A stretch of 64,000 nucleotides of DNA from Paenibacillus sp. 481 (GTDB lineage: Bacteria > Bacillota > Bacilli > Paenibacillales > Paenibacillaceae), in the NCBI RefSeq assembly GCF_021223605.1, contig NZ_CP075175.1, positions 4,729,501-4,793,500 of the forward strand, written 5' to 3'. Both the position numbers and the translations under genes were made by a program. How positions within the stretch are numbered: position 1 is the stretch's first letter; each line of letters opens with the position of its first letter. This document shows positions 9,837 to 18,830 of the stretch, piece by piece. The notes below the pieces were generated by a model, which saw nothing but the letters and a program-made list of their open reading frames with translations, did not search any database and was not told where the DNA came from.

Positions 9837-10534
9837 ATATCCCAGCAATTCCATGGAAATTCATTGGGTGGTGCTGACTTGAATTCGATCCGTTCCTTAG
9901 TCGTAGGATGAGGGAAAGACAAGTTCACCGACCATAACGCAAGTTGCTGACCAGGACGGTTCAGCTTCGCGCCGTATTTCTGGTCACCGTACAGCGGACA
10001 GCCGATCGCTTGCATTTGCACCCTAATTTGATGGGGGCGTCCTGTATGCAATCGGATGCGGACTAGAGACAAATGGTCATGCGTATGCATGACTTCGTAA
10101 TCTAGCTTCGCTTCTTTAGCGCCAGGCGTGCCTGGCGCGACTACTTTCACCGTATTCGTCTGGGTGTCCTTTAGCAAATGATGCGTTAATGTCGCCTGCT
10201 TTGCTGAAGGAGAACCGTGCACGACGGCCATATATATTTTGCCGAGATCATGTCTACGTACGACATCGGACAAGCGCGAGGCGGCCTTTGATGTCTTGGC
10301 AAACACCATAGCACCGCCAACAGGCCGATCCAGTCGATGGACGAGTCCAAGGTAGACGGCTCCTGGCTTGTTATACCGTTCTTTAATGTCATGCTTCAAT
10401 ATCGTCAACATATCGAGATCGTTCGTGTCATCGGCTTGGGATAACACGTTGACGGGTTTTTCCACCACGAGCACATGATTGTCTTCATATAAGACGGGAA
10501 CGTGCGGCATAGCTCCGCGATGGCCAGAATTCAT
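9821..10534 (-). CDS. RluA-family RNA pseudouridine synthase
   Basis: The enzyme has 237 residues and isomerises uridine to pseudouridine in rRNA or tRNA. It shows VLVVEKPVNVLSQ, the catalytic motif HRLDRPVGG (active Asp), RIRLHTGRPHQIRVQM and CPLYGDQKYG. There is no N-terminal S4 domain, as in the shorter RluA/YhcT-type members. I start at the ATG at 10534 because GGGAGG lies six bases upstream; a start seven codons earlier lacks a site. The start lies directly against the stop of the methyltransferase gene upstream, so the two are coupled. Confidence 0.9.
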   Translation of the reverse strand: MNSGHRGAMPHVPVLYEDNHVLVVEKPVNVLSQADDTNDLDMLTILKHDIKERYNKPGAVYLGLVHRLDRPVGGAMVFAKTSKAASRLSDVVRRHDLGKIYMAVVHGSPSAKQATLTHHLLKDTQTNTVKVVAPGTPGAKEAKLDYEVMHTHDHLSLVRIRLHTGRPHQIRVQMQAIGCPLYGDQKYGAKLNRPGQQLALWSVNLSFPHPTTKERIEFKSAPPNEFPWNCWDMGTLL

Positions 10535-10535
10535 G

Positions 10536-11399
10536 TTACGCCTCCCAACGGCCAAGGATGCCGCATGGAAGTGCTAATCCGGACTGCGTAATAGGAAGTC
10601 CGATTTCTCCGCTCGTAAGCTTTCCACCATAACGCTTCTTCATCGTCATGGACAAGACGTTGTCGAGTACAGAAGGAGACAAGCCCGTTGTATACGAGTT
10701 AATGAGCATAAAGAGTGGGTTGTCCGACATAATTGTCGTACAGAACTCCACGAATGGGTATAAGTTTTGCTCAAGCTTCCACGTTTCGCCGCTTGGCCCA
10801 CGTCCATAGGATGGAGGGTCCATAATGATGGCATCATATTTGTTGCCACGGCGTTGTTCGCGCTGCACGAACTTAAATACATCATCGGTAATAAAGCGCA
10901 CTGGGCGGTCATTTAGACCGGACAGCTGCATATTTTCTTTAGCCCACTGAACCATGCCTTTAGCTGCGTCAACATGGCATACCTCAGCGCCAGCATGAGC
11001 ACAAGCGACAGAAGCGCCTCCCGTGTAGGCAAACAAGTTAAGTACTTTAATAGGACGATTTGCTTGCGCAATCTTGTCCATCATCCACGCCCAGTTAACG
11101 GCTTGCTCAGGGAACAGGCCTGTATGTTTAAAGCTAGTCGGGCGAATATAAAATTGCAAATCACGGTAGCGAATCGTCCACCGCTCAGGGACAGGCTTTT
11201 TCATATCCCATTGTCCACCGCCGGCGGAGCTACGATGGTAATGACCATGAATATTGCGCCAGTTATTTGTTTCTTTCTCAAGCGGCCAAATAATTTGTGG
11301 GTCAGGACGACGGAGGACAACGTCACCCCAGCGCTCTAGCTTTTCTCCTCCTCCTGTGTCAATCAGTTCATAGTCGTTCCAATCTTGAGCCATATACAT
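10536..11399 (-). CDS. Class I SAM-dependent methyltransferase (RlmI/RlmK-like)
   Basis: This 287-residue protein has a Rossmann methyltransferase core: VLNLFAYTGGASVACAHAGAEV (motif I, split around residues 118-139), HVDAAKGMVQWAKEN, and the catalytic DPPSYGRGPSGE. These resemble the C-terminal half of 23S rRNA cytosine-C5 methyltransferases, without the PUA domain, so an RNA-base substrate is likely but unproven. Its stop touches the start of the rluA-like gene, and the pair forms an RNA-modification operon. Confidence 0.85.
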   Translation of the reverse strand: MYMAQDWNDYELIDTGGGEKLERWGDVVLRRPDPQIIWPLEKETNNWRNIHGHYHRSSAGGGQWDMKKPVPERWTIRYRDLQFYIRPTSFKHTGLFPEQAVNWAWMMDKIAQANRPIKVLNLFAYTGGASVACAHAGAEVCHVDAAKGMVQWAKENMQLSGLNDRPVRFITDDVFKFVQREQRRGNKYDAIIMDPPSYGRGPSGETWKLEQNLYPFVEFCTTIMSDNPLFMLINSYTTGLSPSVLDNVLSMTMKKRYGGKLTSGEIGLPITQSGLALPCGILGRWEA

Positions 11400-11454
11400 G
11401 AATTAATGTCTTCCTTCCTTAAATCAATGAAGTCGATATGCGTTATTGTACTAC

Positions 11455-11488
11455 AAATAAGCCCCATCATGCTAGAGAGGGCTTATTT
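11455..11488 (-). terminator. Terminator between response regulator and methyltransferase genes
   Basis: AAATAAGCCC and GGGCTTATTT form a perfect 10-bp stem with a 14-base loop, just beyond the response-regulator stop at 11501. The A/T stem ends could let it act in both directions. Confidence 0.6.
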
Positions 11489-11500
11489 ATAGCGCTATAA

Positions 11501-12199
11501 CTATTCGTGATGAAATTTATAGCCGACGCCACGAACCGTTACGATATAACGCGGGCTGGTCGGATCGACTTCGATTTTTTTACGTAAATTGCTAATATGC
11601 ACCATTAGGGTGCGGGTGTCCCCAAAGCTTTCAGAATTCCAAATAAGTTGATAAAGTTGTTCGAGCTTGAATACTTTGTTAGGTGCTTGAGCGAGGTGAG
11701 TTAACAAGTCGAACTCTTTTGCTGATAAAGCGATAGGGCTTCCGTTAATTTTAACGGAGTGACTATTTAAATCGATTTCCAGTCCTTGGGAAGTAATGAT
11801 GTGCTGCTGGTCTGGACGAGCCTGTTGCGTTAATGAGGTCCGACGTAAATGGGCCTTCACCCTCGCTACGAGTTGACTCGGGCTAAACGGTTTGGTCATA
11901 TAATCATCACCGCCCACATTGAGTCCGAGAATAATGTCAACATCGTCGCTCTTACAGCTAATAAACAAGATAGGTACATTCGATATTTTACGAATCTCTT
12001 TACATACTTCTAATCCATCGAGTGATTTGAGTAAAATGTCCAAAATAATGAGATCAGGTTGAACATCTGCTGCCAATTGCAAGGCATCAACCCCGTTGTC
12101 GGCTACATAGATATCATAACCTTCCCGTCTCAAATATAGCGATATTAACTCTGTAATTTCCACTTCATCGTCCACAATCAATATTTTATAATCGGTCAT
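11501..12199 (-). CDS. OmpR-family response regulator
   Basis: The protein has 232 residues: a receiver domain (acidic DDE at 10-12, phospho-acceptor Asp54 in LIILDILL, conserved Lys103 in MTKPF) and a C-terminal winged-helix DNA-binding domain (LSAKEFDLLTHLAQ, VRGVGYKFH). I start at ATG 12199 (MTDYKILIVDDE), the standard beginning, with GGAGGTGA about 11 bases upstream; a TTG seven codons earlier is possible. It lies head to head with the histidine kinase at 12411, its likely partner. Confidence 0.93.
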   Translation of the reverse strand: MTDYKILIVDDEVEITELISLYLRREGYDIYVADNGVDALQLAADVQPDLIILDILLKSLDGLEVCKEIRKISNVPILFISCKSDDVDIILGLNVGGDDYMTKPFSPSQLVARVKAHLRRTSLTQQARPDQQHIITSQGLEIDLNSHSVKINGSPIALSAKEFDLLTHLAQAPNKVFKLEQLYQLIWNSESFGDTRTLMVHISNLRKKIEVDPTSPRYIVTVRGVGYKFHHE

Positions 12200-12410
12200 T
12201 ACGATTTCTTTCACCTCCAACCTTAATACGATTATATCGAATTTCGTCGGAAATTGCTAATTACACCCTTTTTAGATCCTAATATTTACTTGGGGATGTC
12301 TGGGGGAAGAGGTTGCTCATAGGAGGAACCTTTTTTGCTAGGCCGCTAGATGATCGTAAATATTTGGTATATAGTATGAAATGGTAGATTAATCAGGGGG
12401 GTGCGCTAGC

Positions 12411-14498
12411 ATTAAGCGAGTTTCCTTTCATATTATTGTTACGATGACGGTAATCACGATTTTAGTCGTGCAATTGTTCGGCAGTATGAGCAATTATAAG
12501 CTGGCCCCACAAGCCCAAAATGGGGTATTGGATTTAAGAGGATGGAACTTTTCGCAGCAAGGTCCAGTTCCTTTGAATGGAAAATGGGAGTTCGCATGGA
12601 GAGAATTGAACGGACCAAATGCTGTGAGTAACCCATTAAAACAAACGTTGTATGCGCAAGTTCCGCTTTCGTGGAATCGAATGAAATTGTTTGGTTCGCC
12701 GCTCTCAGGAAGGGGTTACGCTACGTATCGTCTTAAAGTCATTACGAGCGCTCGAGATTCCATGTACGGCATTTGGGTACCTAACATATCTAGTTCATAT
12801 GCGATGTGGATCAATGGAAAGCTTTCGCTACGTGAAGGGGATGTATCCTATACCGAAGAACGGACGCGGCCTTCTATGAAGCAGCGTATTGCTTTTATAC
12901 CATCCAGAGATAATGAAACCGAGATCGTGCTACAAGTCGCGAATTTTCATCACTTCCGCGGTGGGATTTGGCAATCGCTTAAATTTGGTCAATTTGAGCA
13001 AATCAGTCGTAAAAATAAATCGGAAACGATACGGGATACGCTCTTTTTTAGCTGCTTAATCATGGTAGGTTTATATCATGGTGGTTTATTTGTGATGCGG
13101 CGAAAAGACTGGTTTACTTTATTGTTTGGATTGCTTTGTATTTCGATGGCGATACGTATTTTGACAACAGGCGAAGTGCTGCTCAATCATTGGTTTCCAT
13201 CCTCATCATGGACTTTTGCGCTGCGGCTAGAGTACTGCACCACGATCGTGGCCGCCATGGCTGGTTGTGGCTATTTCCGCAGTTTATTCCGTGAGGATGC
13301 CCCGACTCGGCCATTTACGGTGTTGATGTGGTGTGGGGCCGCCTTCCTTTTATTTACGATTTACGCACCTACAGTCGTGTTTAGTGCGGGTTTAATCGTC
13401 TATCAAGCCTATCTTATGGCTGCGATTTTGTACGGGTTGTTCGTGAACATTATGGCTGTCCGTCAGCAACGACTAGGTGCAGTCGTCTCGCTTGTCGGTT
13501 TCACCGTACTGGCCGTACTCATTATTAATGATATTGTGTATTATCATGAAATGGCACGTATTCGCGATTTAGCACCCGTAGGGCTTGTGCTATGTATGTT
13601 TATTCAATCCCTAATGATTTCGCTGCGTTATTCTAAGGCGATACAAGAAGTTGAATCCGTATCTCAAGCACTTAAAACGCTCAATTATGGCTTGGAGGGT
13701 CGAATCCAGCAGCGAACCGCAGAATTCATTAAAATAAACGAGCATTTGGAACTGAAAAATATGGAGCTAGAGCGTATGGAAAATTCCAAGCGGCATTTAT
13801 TTTCGAACATTTCGCACGATCTACGAACACCGATGACGCTAATAAGAGGTTATTTAGAAGCGTTTCAAGATGACGTCATCACCGATAAGCAGGAACAAAA
13901 GAAATATGTAAAGTTAATGCTCGCAAAAATTAATGGACTGAATCACTTAATTGGGGAGTTATTTGAATTGTCTAAGCTGGAAGCTAGACAAGTCGATATT
14001 ATTAAGGAAGAGATGTTGCTCGAACATTTGATTTCACATCTGGAGGAGAACTACGATCTAGAGCTGCGTGGGCGGGGTCTTATATTTGCTTGTTACAATT
14101 TAACGTATCGAGACGTTGCCCCGGTCAGTTTAAATGTACGCATTGATTTGGATCGGATTACACAAGTATTTGATAACATTATATACAATGCCGTGAAGTT
14201 TACGCCTACGGGTGGATCGATTTCAATTCGGTTCTATTATGAGTCTCGGCCTCACGAACCGACATTGCGGATCGAGGTAACCGATACGGGAGTTGGGATG
14301 GAAATGGAGCATTTGCCGTACATTTTCGAGCGTTTTTATAAAAAAGACCAATCTCGTAACTCTTCGACGGGTGGTAGCGGGTTAGGTCTGGCAATCGCGA
14401 AAGAAATTGTGGAGCAGCATGCTGGGCAGATTGGAGCAATAAGTGAGCTGGGGCAAGGCTGTACGATCTATATTGTATTGCCGGTTTATATGAAATAG
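12411..14498 (+). CDS. 7TMR-DISM-type sensor histidine kinase
   Basis: After one N-terminal membrane anchor comes a beta-rich extracellular ligand domain (about residues 35-190), seven membrane helices (about 200-395), a coiled coil, HisKA (FSNISHDLRTPM, phospho-His) and HATPase_c (GSGLGLAIAKEIVEQHAG). Such kinases sense carbohydrates or other extracellular ligands. The first in-frame ATG (12444) has no ribosome site and would start inside the membrane helix. AGGGGGGTG at 12395-12403 instead points to AUU at 12411, adding Lys-Arg before the helix. That start gives 695 residues; it is inferred. The kinase is divergent from its likely response regulator. Confidence 0.88.
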   Translation: MKRVSFHIIVTMTVITILVVQLFGSMSNYKLAPQAQNGVLDLRGWNFSQQGPVPLNGKWEFAWRELNGPNAVSNPLKQTLYAQVPLSWNRMKLFGSPLSGRGYATYRLKVITSARDSMYGIWVPNISSSYAMWINGKLSLREGDVSYTEERTRPSMKQRIAFIPSRDNETEIVLQVANFHHFRGGIWQSLKFGQFEQISRKNKSETIRDTLFFSCLIMVGLYHGGLFVMRRKDWFTLLFGLLCISMAIRILTTGEVLLNHWFPSSSWTFALRLEYCTTIVAAMAGCGYFRSLFREDAPTRPFTVLMWCGAAFLLFTIYAPTVVFSAGLIVYQAYLMAAILYGLFVNIMAVRQQRLGAVVSLVGFTVLAVLIINDIVYYHEMARIRDLAPVGLVLCMFIQSLMISLRYSKAIQEVESVSQALKTLNYGLEGRIQQRTAEFIKINEHLELKNMELERMENSKRHLFSNISHDLRTPMTLIRGYLEAFQDDVITDKQEQKKYVKLMLAKINGLNHLIGELFELSKLEARQVDIIKEEMLLEHLISHLEENYDLELRGRGLIFACYNLTYRDVAPVSLNVRIDLDRITQVFDNIIYNAVKFTPTGGSISIRFYYESRPHEPTLRIEVTDTGVGMEMEHLPYIFERFYKKDQSRNSSTGGSGLGLAIAKEIVEQHAGQIGAISELGQGCTIYIVLPVYMK

Positions 14499-14599
14499 GA
14501 TTCGGAATTAAATGCACAACGTCTAATTTAATAACTTGGCCTCATTTCGTCCATACCATTCTCTTCACCTTTCATATATTGATAGTGGGGGTGATAATA

Positions 14600-15028
14600 A
14601 TGGCATCAAGATTTTTAGATGGTCAACTTTCACAAAATGCGAGTTATGCAAATTCAATCACAGTGGCTGCAACTACAACTCCGGCGCTCTTCGGTACACT
14701 AGGTTTGGATATATCCAATGCAGGTACGAACAGAACAAATGTGCATTTTAGCGCGACAGTTACACTGGCTACGGTACTTGCCGTTTTGGGAACTGCTGAG
14801 ATCACAATCGTTCGCAATGGTAGTGTACTTGTATACTCAGGGACTACTACGACACCAGCTACTCTTTTAACTGAGGTTTCATTTACGGTTTCGGGAGTAG
14901 ACTTCAATGTACCGACTACGCCTAATTTCGTAACTTATCAAGCGTTTATCGCTGTGACTGGTATTGGCGTCAGCGTTAACCGTGTTGGTCCTGAAAGCTT
15001 CCAAGCGATCGCTTACGCAAGTCCTTAA
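14600..15028 (+). CDS. Beta-rich Thr/Val-rich small protein, possibly spore or cell surface
   Basis: The product has 142 residues, starts MASRFLDGQ and is full of Thr, Val, Ala and Ser in alternating hydrophobic strands (for example FSATVTLATVLAVLGTAEIT). It has no cysteine, signal peptide or membrane helix. The strand-rich composition recalls the jelly-roll heads of exosporium or spore-appendage proteins, but I cannot assign a family. GTGGGGGTG gives the ribosome site nine bases before the ATG. It is monocistronic with a strong terminator, which fits a highly made structural protein. Confidence 0.6.
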   Translation: MASRFLDGQLSQNASYANSITVAATTTPALFGTLGLDISNAGTNRTNVHFSATVTLATVLAVLGTAEITIVRNGSVLVYSGTTTTPATLLTEVSFTVSGVDFNVPTTPNFVTYQAFIAVTGIGVSVNRVGPESFQAIAYASP

Positions 15029-15060
15029 TAGAGAAGAGTACGAATCTGCTTCGATGTTCA

Positions 15061-15090
15061 GGTCGAGTCTTAATAGACTCGACCTTTTTT
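15061..15090 (+). terminator. Strong Rho-independent terminator
   Basis: GGTCGAGTCT and AGACTCGACC form a perfect 10-bp stem with a TAAT loop followed by six T residues. It ends the gene for the beta-rich protein. Confidence 0.9.
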
Positions 15091-15157
15091 ATTTCGAACA
15101 GGTTGCTGCACAGTAGAAATTCCTTGTGCTTGCATATACTGGTAGGAGGGGATGAGT

Positions 15158-15802
15158 GTGCACGATAACATGCCTGTAGGCAGCTACGATGCAATCATCG
15201 GTATCGGAAGAAATTGTGAGGTTGCCTATCAATTAAGAAGGCTTGGTTTACGAGACGTTTCCTATCCACTAGATTGGTTCGATCTGCCCGATTTGAGCCA
15301 AACGGCGGCACTGATTCAGTCCGGATTTGAAGCGTTTATGCTTCGTGATCAGCTTAAAGTTGTAAGTGTAACGGAAAATGGACTTTTTTATCACGTTGTG
15401 GATCAGAAATCGAACTGCCACTCTTTTCACGACTTTCCTGTCGTAGCTGGTGAAAAACCGCTACACAATTATCGTTTTTTTTATGACAAGCTGCAACGCA
15501 GAATAAAAAAGTTTAAAAAAGATTTAATGTGTTGCGACAACCTGCTTATGATTCGTTCAGGATACACGCAACAAGAAATTGCGAATCTGATCCATGCGAT
15601 TAAGCCGTACCGATCTGACGCTGGTATCAATGAGTTGATACTCACTCAGGAGCATACAGGTGCATTTGAAAGCCAAGGGAGTAAGGAGTTTGACGGTTGG
15701 CGTTATCACGAGTTTAACATGCCAGTAGGCGAGATGTGGTATGGTGACAATGATGCATGGGATTCGTTGCTCCGACACGTAACGTTCTGCACGGAGATGT
15801 AA
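15158..15802 (+). CDS. DUF1796 family putative papain-like cysteine peptidase
   Basis: The protein has about 214 residues. The N-terminal block IGIGRNCEVAYQLRRLGLR, with its conserved Cys, and SYPLDWFDLPDL are hallmarks of DUF1796. Members are proposed to be papain-like peptidases and often sit near surface-glycan or spore-surface genes. The catalytic assignment is a family prediction. AGGAGG at 15144-15149 is too close to the ATG at 15152 and spaces best to GTG 15158. The next gene starts 31 bp downstream, so the two are probably co-transcribed. Confidence 0.75.
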   Translation: MHDNMPVGSYDAIIGIGRNCEVAYQLRRLGLRDVSYPLDWFDLPDLSQTAALIQSGFEAFMLRDQLKVVSVTENGLFYHVVDQKSNCHSFHDFPVVAGEKPLHNYRFFYDKLQRRIKKFKKDLMCCDNLLMIRSGYTQQEIANLIHAIKPYRSDAGINELILTQEHTGAFESQGSKEFDGWRYHEFNMPVGEMWYGDNDAWDSLLRHVTFCTEM

Positions 15803-15833
15803 TTATTGAATTTCACTGAGGTGAGGTGATCAA

Positions 15834-16745
15834 ATGGCCTTATCCGTTATTCTTTTAAATAGCGCTAATGATCTTGTTCTATTGAATGAGCAGTTGGAAA
15901 GCGTATTTCGATACCCGTTGTTAGGGCCGAAATATGATAGTTGTGACGTTACGGAGGATCGTACATGTGTGGTATTAGGGAGTAAGGAAAATAAATCGGT
16001 TCAGTGCTTTTCTTTTATAAAAGGGAAGTGGGTAAGTTCAGAATTAGAAGTGAGGTTAGGCGCAGACGATCTCGCTTGTTTAAGTGGGTATACAGGTCTC
16101 AATCCATGTGTAGCGGCTATTGCGGAGGATCATGCGCTGCGACTTGTCAATTTGAGCAGCTCAATGGAAGCTGTATCAGAGCGCATTCCGCTCGGGTTCA
16201 ATCCGATGCGAATGCTAGTCCTGTCTGATCAATGCCACGTCCTTGTAACGAGTGATGCCACGACTGCGATTAAATGTGTAAACTTACATCAGCAACGTGT
16301 TGTAAATGAGCTTGCAATAGGGACGATTGTATCCAGCATGTGCGAAAGCCATGATAAGCGCTATGTTTATGTGGCTTGTGCTGCGGAAGAATTAGTTCGA
16401 GTTGTTGATTTGTTTCATTGGGAGGTATTGGCACAGCCTATTATGCTAGGAGAGGCACCAGAACAAATATGGGTGCATGAGCAAAGTGGTCTATTGTTCG
16501 TATACGATAAAGAGGAGCATGCTCTAAGTCAAATTAATCCGATTAGTCGCAAAGAAGAACGGCACATTTCCCTTCCGAGGAAGATGCGCCGCCTCCATCC
16601 TGTAATCCATAAGTCGAGCGGAGAGAGGCTGCTTATTTCTTATGGGCCCCCCTATACTTTGTGTTGGTGGAATTGGAATACTCAAATGATAGAGCATGCT
16701 GTACAATTGCCTCATAAACCAATACGTGTACGACTGCTCGACTAA
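15834..16745 (+). CDS. Beta-propeller (YncE/YVTN-like) repeat protein of unknown function
   Basis: This 303-residue protein is built from repeats of about 40 residues such as RLVNLSSSMEAVSERIPLG, CVNLHQQRVVNELAIGT and RVVDLFHWEVLAQPIMLG, the pattern of a YVTN/YncE propeller. No signal peptide or membrane segment is visible, so it may be cytoplasmic or mother-cell made. GAGGTGAGGTGA precedes the ATG. It follows the DUF1796 gene closely, and the two may act together on a surface component; that is inference. Confidence 0.6.
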   Translation: MALSVILLNSANDLVLLNEQLESVFRYPLLGPKYDSCDVTEDRTCVVLGSKENKSVQCFSFIKGKWVSSELEVRLGADDLACLSGYTGLNPCVAAIAEDHALRLVNLSSSMEAVSERIPLGFNPMRMLVLSDQCHVLVTSDATTAIKCVNLHQQRVVNELAIGTIVSSMCESHDKRYVYVACAAEELVRVVDLFHWEVLAQPIMLGEAPEQIWVHEQSGLLFVYDKEEHALSQINPISRKEERHISLPRKMRRLHPVIHKSSGERLLISYGPPYTLCWWNWNTQMIEHAVQLPHKPIRVRLLD

Positions 16746-16754
16746 AAGTTAAGA

Positions 16755-17048
16755 TTAATATAGCGATAATGCTAAGGTGTCAGTTTCACGTCTAGAATGC
16801 AAAATAGCTTCTGAACCGACAATTTCAATGCTGATCAGTGTTTCTAGACATGTGCGAATGGCACGTTTACCACTACTCACTTTACGATTTAAAGCATCTT
16901 TTAAAAGAGTGAACGTATTTTTGTGTGATATATTTGTGCAAAAAACTGGGATGCGTTTATTCTGGAATTCAATGTAAGTCGTTGTCATTTCGTAACAGAC
17001 CTCCTCGATCAATCTATTTCCGATATGTATATGATACGTCGGGAACAT
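16755..17048 (-). CDS. Hypothetical protein, 97 residues
   Basis: I do not recognise a family. The product begins MFPTYHIHIGNRL, contains TTTYIEFQNKRIPVF and is moderately basic, with no signal or membrane segment. AAGGTGA lies five bases before the ATG at 17048, which supports that start. It converges with the beta-propeller gene, nine bases away. Confidence 0.5.
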   Translation of the reverse strand: MFPTYHIHIGNRLIEEVCYEMTTTYIEFQNKRIPVFCTNISHKNTFTLLKDALNRKVSSGKRAIRTCLETLISIEIVGSEAILHSRRETDTLALSLY

Positions 17049-17187
17049 TAAATTCACCTTAAAAACTGGCTACAATGTTGTTACAAGTTGCATTTTTTTT
17101 GTGGAAAAATGATCGCACTTGTGCTAAGCGTAAAAGATTGAGAGGCTAAAATGTGCAAAGGAGGCTGGATGAATGGTCGAATGGGTT

Positions 17188-17244
17188 AAAAAAAGCGACG
17201 AGCATATGTAGAAGCTATGAAATAAACTTCCTATGCGTCGTCGC
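17188..17244 (-). terminator. Terminator of the DUF2653 operon
   Basis: On the minus strand GCGACGACGCATA pairs with TATGCTCGTCGC (one bulged base) and is followed by seven T residues. It lies 23 bp after the DUF2653 stop. Confidence 0.75.
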
Positions 17245-17266
17245 CAGATTGTGCTATTATTTTCAA

Positions 17267-17557
17267 TTACATGTCAGTATGAATGTCTGCCCACATCTCA
17301 TCATCAACATCAAGCTTGATTTGGTGGCGGAACACACGTTGGCCATACTCGCGATTTACGTACTGCTCGATTGCTTCGAGCATATTGGCTTCGACCAAAT
17401 ACTGCTGACGGCCTGATATCCATACTTCAGCCGTAAAGCCGTATTGTTCGTCCCAATTTAATTCGACTTCAACATCACTAGGTTGAACCTGTCTGCGCAT
17501 CGCCATATGAAGACAAATTGCGTTGACAATTTCATCCATGCTCAATCGTCTATGCAT
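17267..17557 (-). CDS. DUF2653 family protein (YxcD-like)
   Basis: This 96-residue acidic protein matches the Bacillus YxcD family as I remember it: IVNAICLHMAMRRQVQPSDV, EVELNWDEQYGFTAEVW and GRQQYLVEANMLEAIEQY. The function is unknown. It begins three bases after the upstream membrane-protein gene and shares its terminator, so the two form an operon. GGTGG lies upstream of the ATG; an internal ATG six codons on is an alternative start. Confidence 0.8.
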   Translation of the reverse strand: MHRRLSMDEIVNAICLHMAMRRQVQPSDVEVELNWDEQYGFTAEVWISGRQQYLVEANMLEAIEQYVNREYGQRVFRHQIKLDVDDEMWADIHTDM

Positions 17558-17560
17558 GAA

Positions 17561-18016
17561 TTAATTCCACCGACCGTTATTCGGACCGTTGTTAGTTTGT
17601 GTTTGTTTACGGCGATCACGTACTTTGCGTACAACGAACATAACAAGTGAGAATAGGAACACTAATGCCAGCACGTTTACGATAAGACCGAGAATGGTGC
17701 CCAAGATACCCATGTTAGCGAATAGTCCGCCGAACAAAAGACCTGCCAAGCCGCCAATCATAAGACCTTTCATCAAGCTACCGCCACTGAAAAATCCACG
17801 TTTCTGTCCAGCTGGATTCGTTGATTTCACTGGATTGTTAGATTTCAAATTGTCTGAGCGATTCACATTACTGGAGCTATCAGGTTTGTTAGGAGCGGGT
17901 TTATACTTCTGTACTCCTGATTTGAACGAGCCTCCACGTTTCGCGTCTACAACACCTGGTGCTGCAACGGAAAACAATAGTGTAATGGCCATCATAACTG
18001 TAAATAATTTGCGCAT
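17561..18016 (-). CDS. Small membrane protein with signal peptide and Gly-rich transmembrane pair
   Basis: The product has 151 residues. A cleavable-looking signal (residues 1-25, cut near VDA-K) precedes a basic Ser/Asn/Pro-rich linker, then a Gly-rich hydrophobic hairpin (FFSGGSLMKGLMIGGLAGLL and a second segment ending near residue 130) and a polar tail. The basic Gly-rich segments recall the Tim44-like proteins annotated in Bacillus, but I cannot assign it firmly. TAGGGAGG precedes the start. It is the first gene of a two-gene operon with the DUF2653 gene. Confidence 0.65.
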   Translation of the reverse strand: MRKLFTVMMAITLLFSVAAPGVVDAKRGGSFKSGVQKYKPAPNKPDSSSNVNRSDNLKSNNPVKSTNPAGQKRGFFSGGSLMKGLMIGGLAGLLFGGLFANMGILGTILGLIVNVLALVFLFSLVMFVVRKVRDRRKQTQTNNGPNNGRWN

Positions 18017-18211
18017 ATGCTGCCTCCCTAAGATGTCTGACCTTATTGACCAGTTATATGAATATTAGATACGGACTAGTGTTGAAAATGGTTTCAAAAA
18101 AAAGTGGTTCTTGCTACAATACATAGTAGTTCATTAGTATGCACAATGTTAGTAGTAAGATACGGTAAAAAGGAAACAGCAACAATCGCACGTTGGCAAG
18201 GAGGATACACA

Positions 18212-18754
18212 ATGCCATATTCGGAGGAATATGTACAATATTTGATTCAATTTCACGCGACTCGCGATTGGTTTGAGTGTCATGAAATTATGGAAGAAGC
18301 ATGGAAAGAAGAAGCGGATCCAGAACGTAAGCGTTGGTGGTTAGCTCTTGTACAAATTGCGGTCGGCTTCTATCACGAGCGACGTGGGAATTTGGCAGGC
18401 GCACGTAAAATGTTATCAAGTGCACTCACACATGCCGAGCAGGTACCTTGGGATAAGCTGGGGATAGACGGAACGAGCCTTCAAGCTCTTATTAATCAGC
18501 ATCTTCAATGGTGTAATCAAGCTGGCAATGAGTCTCAGTCTGGATTTGGTCAACAAGAAGAGTCTAGATGGAATTTGCCTATTCAGGACGAGGCGTTGCT
18601 TGCCGCTTGTTACGCACAATGTGCAGCTGACGGCTTAACATGGTGTGTGCCTATTCAAGAATTAGGGGATGACATTGTCCATCGGCATAAGTTGCGTGAT
18701 CGGACAGAGGTTATAGTTGCTAGGCAAGAAGCATGGAATTTGCGTAACCAATAA
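18212..18754 (+). CDS. DUF309 domain-containing protein
   Basis: This 180-residue protein contains the DUF309 helical signature: YLIQFHATRDWFECHEIMEE, AWKEEADPERK, and LVQIAVGFYHERRGNLAGA, with conserved His, Glu and Arg. The biochemical role is unknown. AAGGAGGA lies six bases before ATG 18212; the longer frame upstream lacks a site. It is monocistronic, followed by a short repeat-bearing spacer and then the convergent PadR gene. Confidence 0.82.
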   Translation: MPYSEEYVQYLIQFHATRDWFECHEIMEEAWKEEADPERKRWWLALVQIAVGFYHERRGNLAGARKMLSSALTHAEQVPWDKLGIDGTSLQALINQHLQWCNQAGNESQSGFGQQEESRWNLPIQDEALLAACYAQCAADGLTWCVPIQELGDDIVHRHKLRDRTEVIVARQEAWNLRNQ

Positions 18755-18797
18755 TCGTGGCCGAATTGACGGTACATGTCTGGGGCATGGCTGGCTT

Positions 18798-18830
18798 ATG
18801 GTTCGCATATGGTTCGTATATGGTTCGCAC
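18798..18830. repeat. Three tandem 11-bp repeats
   Basis: ATGGTTCGCAT, ATGGTTCGTAT and ATGGTTCGCAC lie head to tail in the spacer between the DUF309 and padR genes, flanked by related GGGGCATGGCTGG / GGGGCTGGCATG pieces. No function is evident. Confidence 0.7.

Noticed and set aside
14555-14581. Sigma-K-like promoter (AC-N16-CATATATTG) before the beta-rich protein gene
   Set aside because: The implied start site would fall inside the ribosome site, leaving no usable leader.
17153-17416. 87-codon plus-strand frame
   Set aside because: It overlaps the DUF2653 gene in antisense and a terminator hairpin; DUF2653 has family support.
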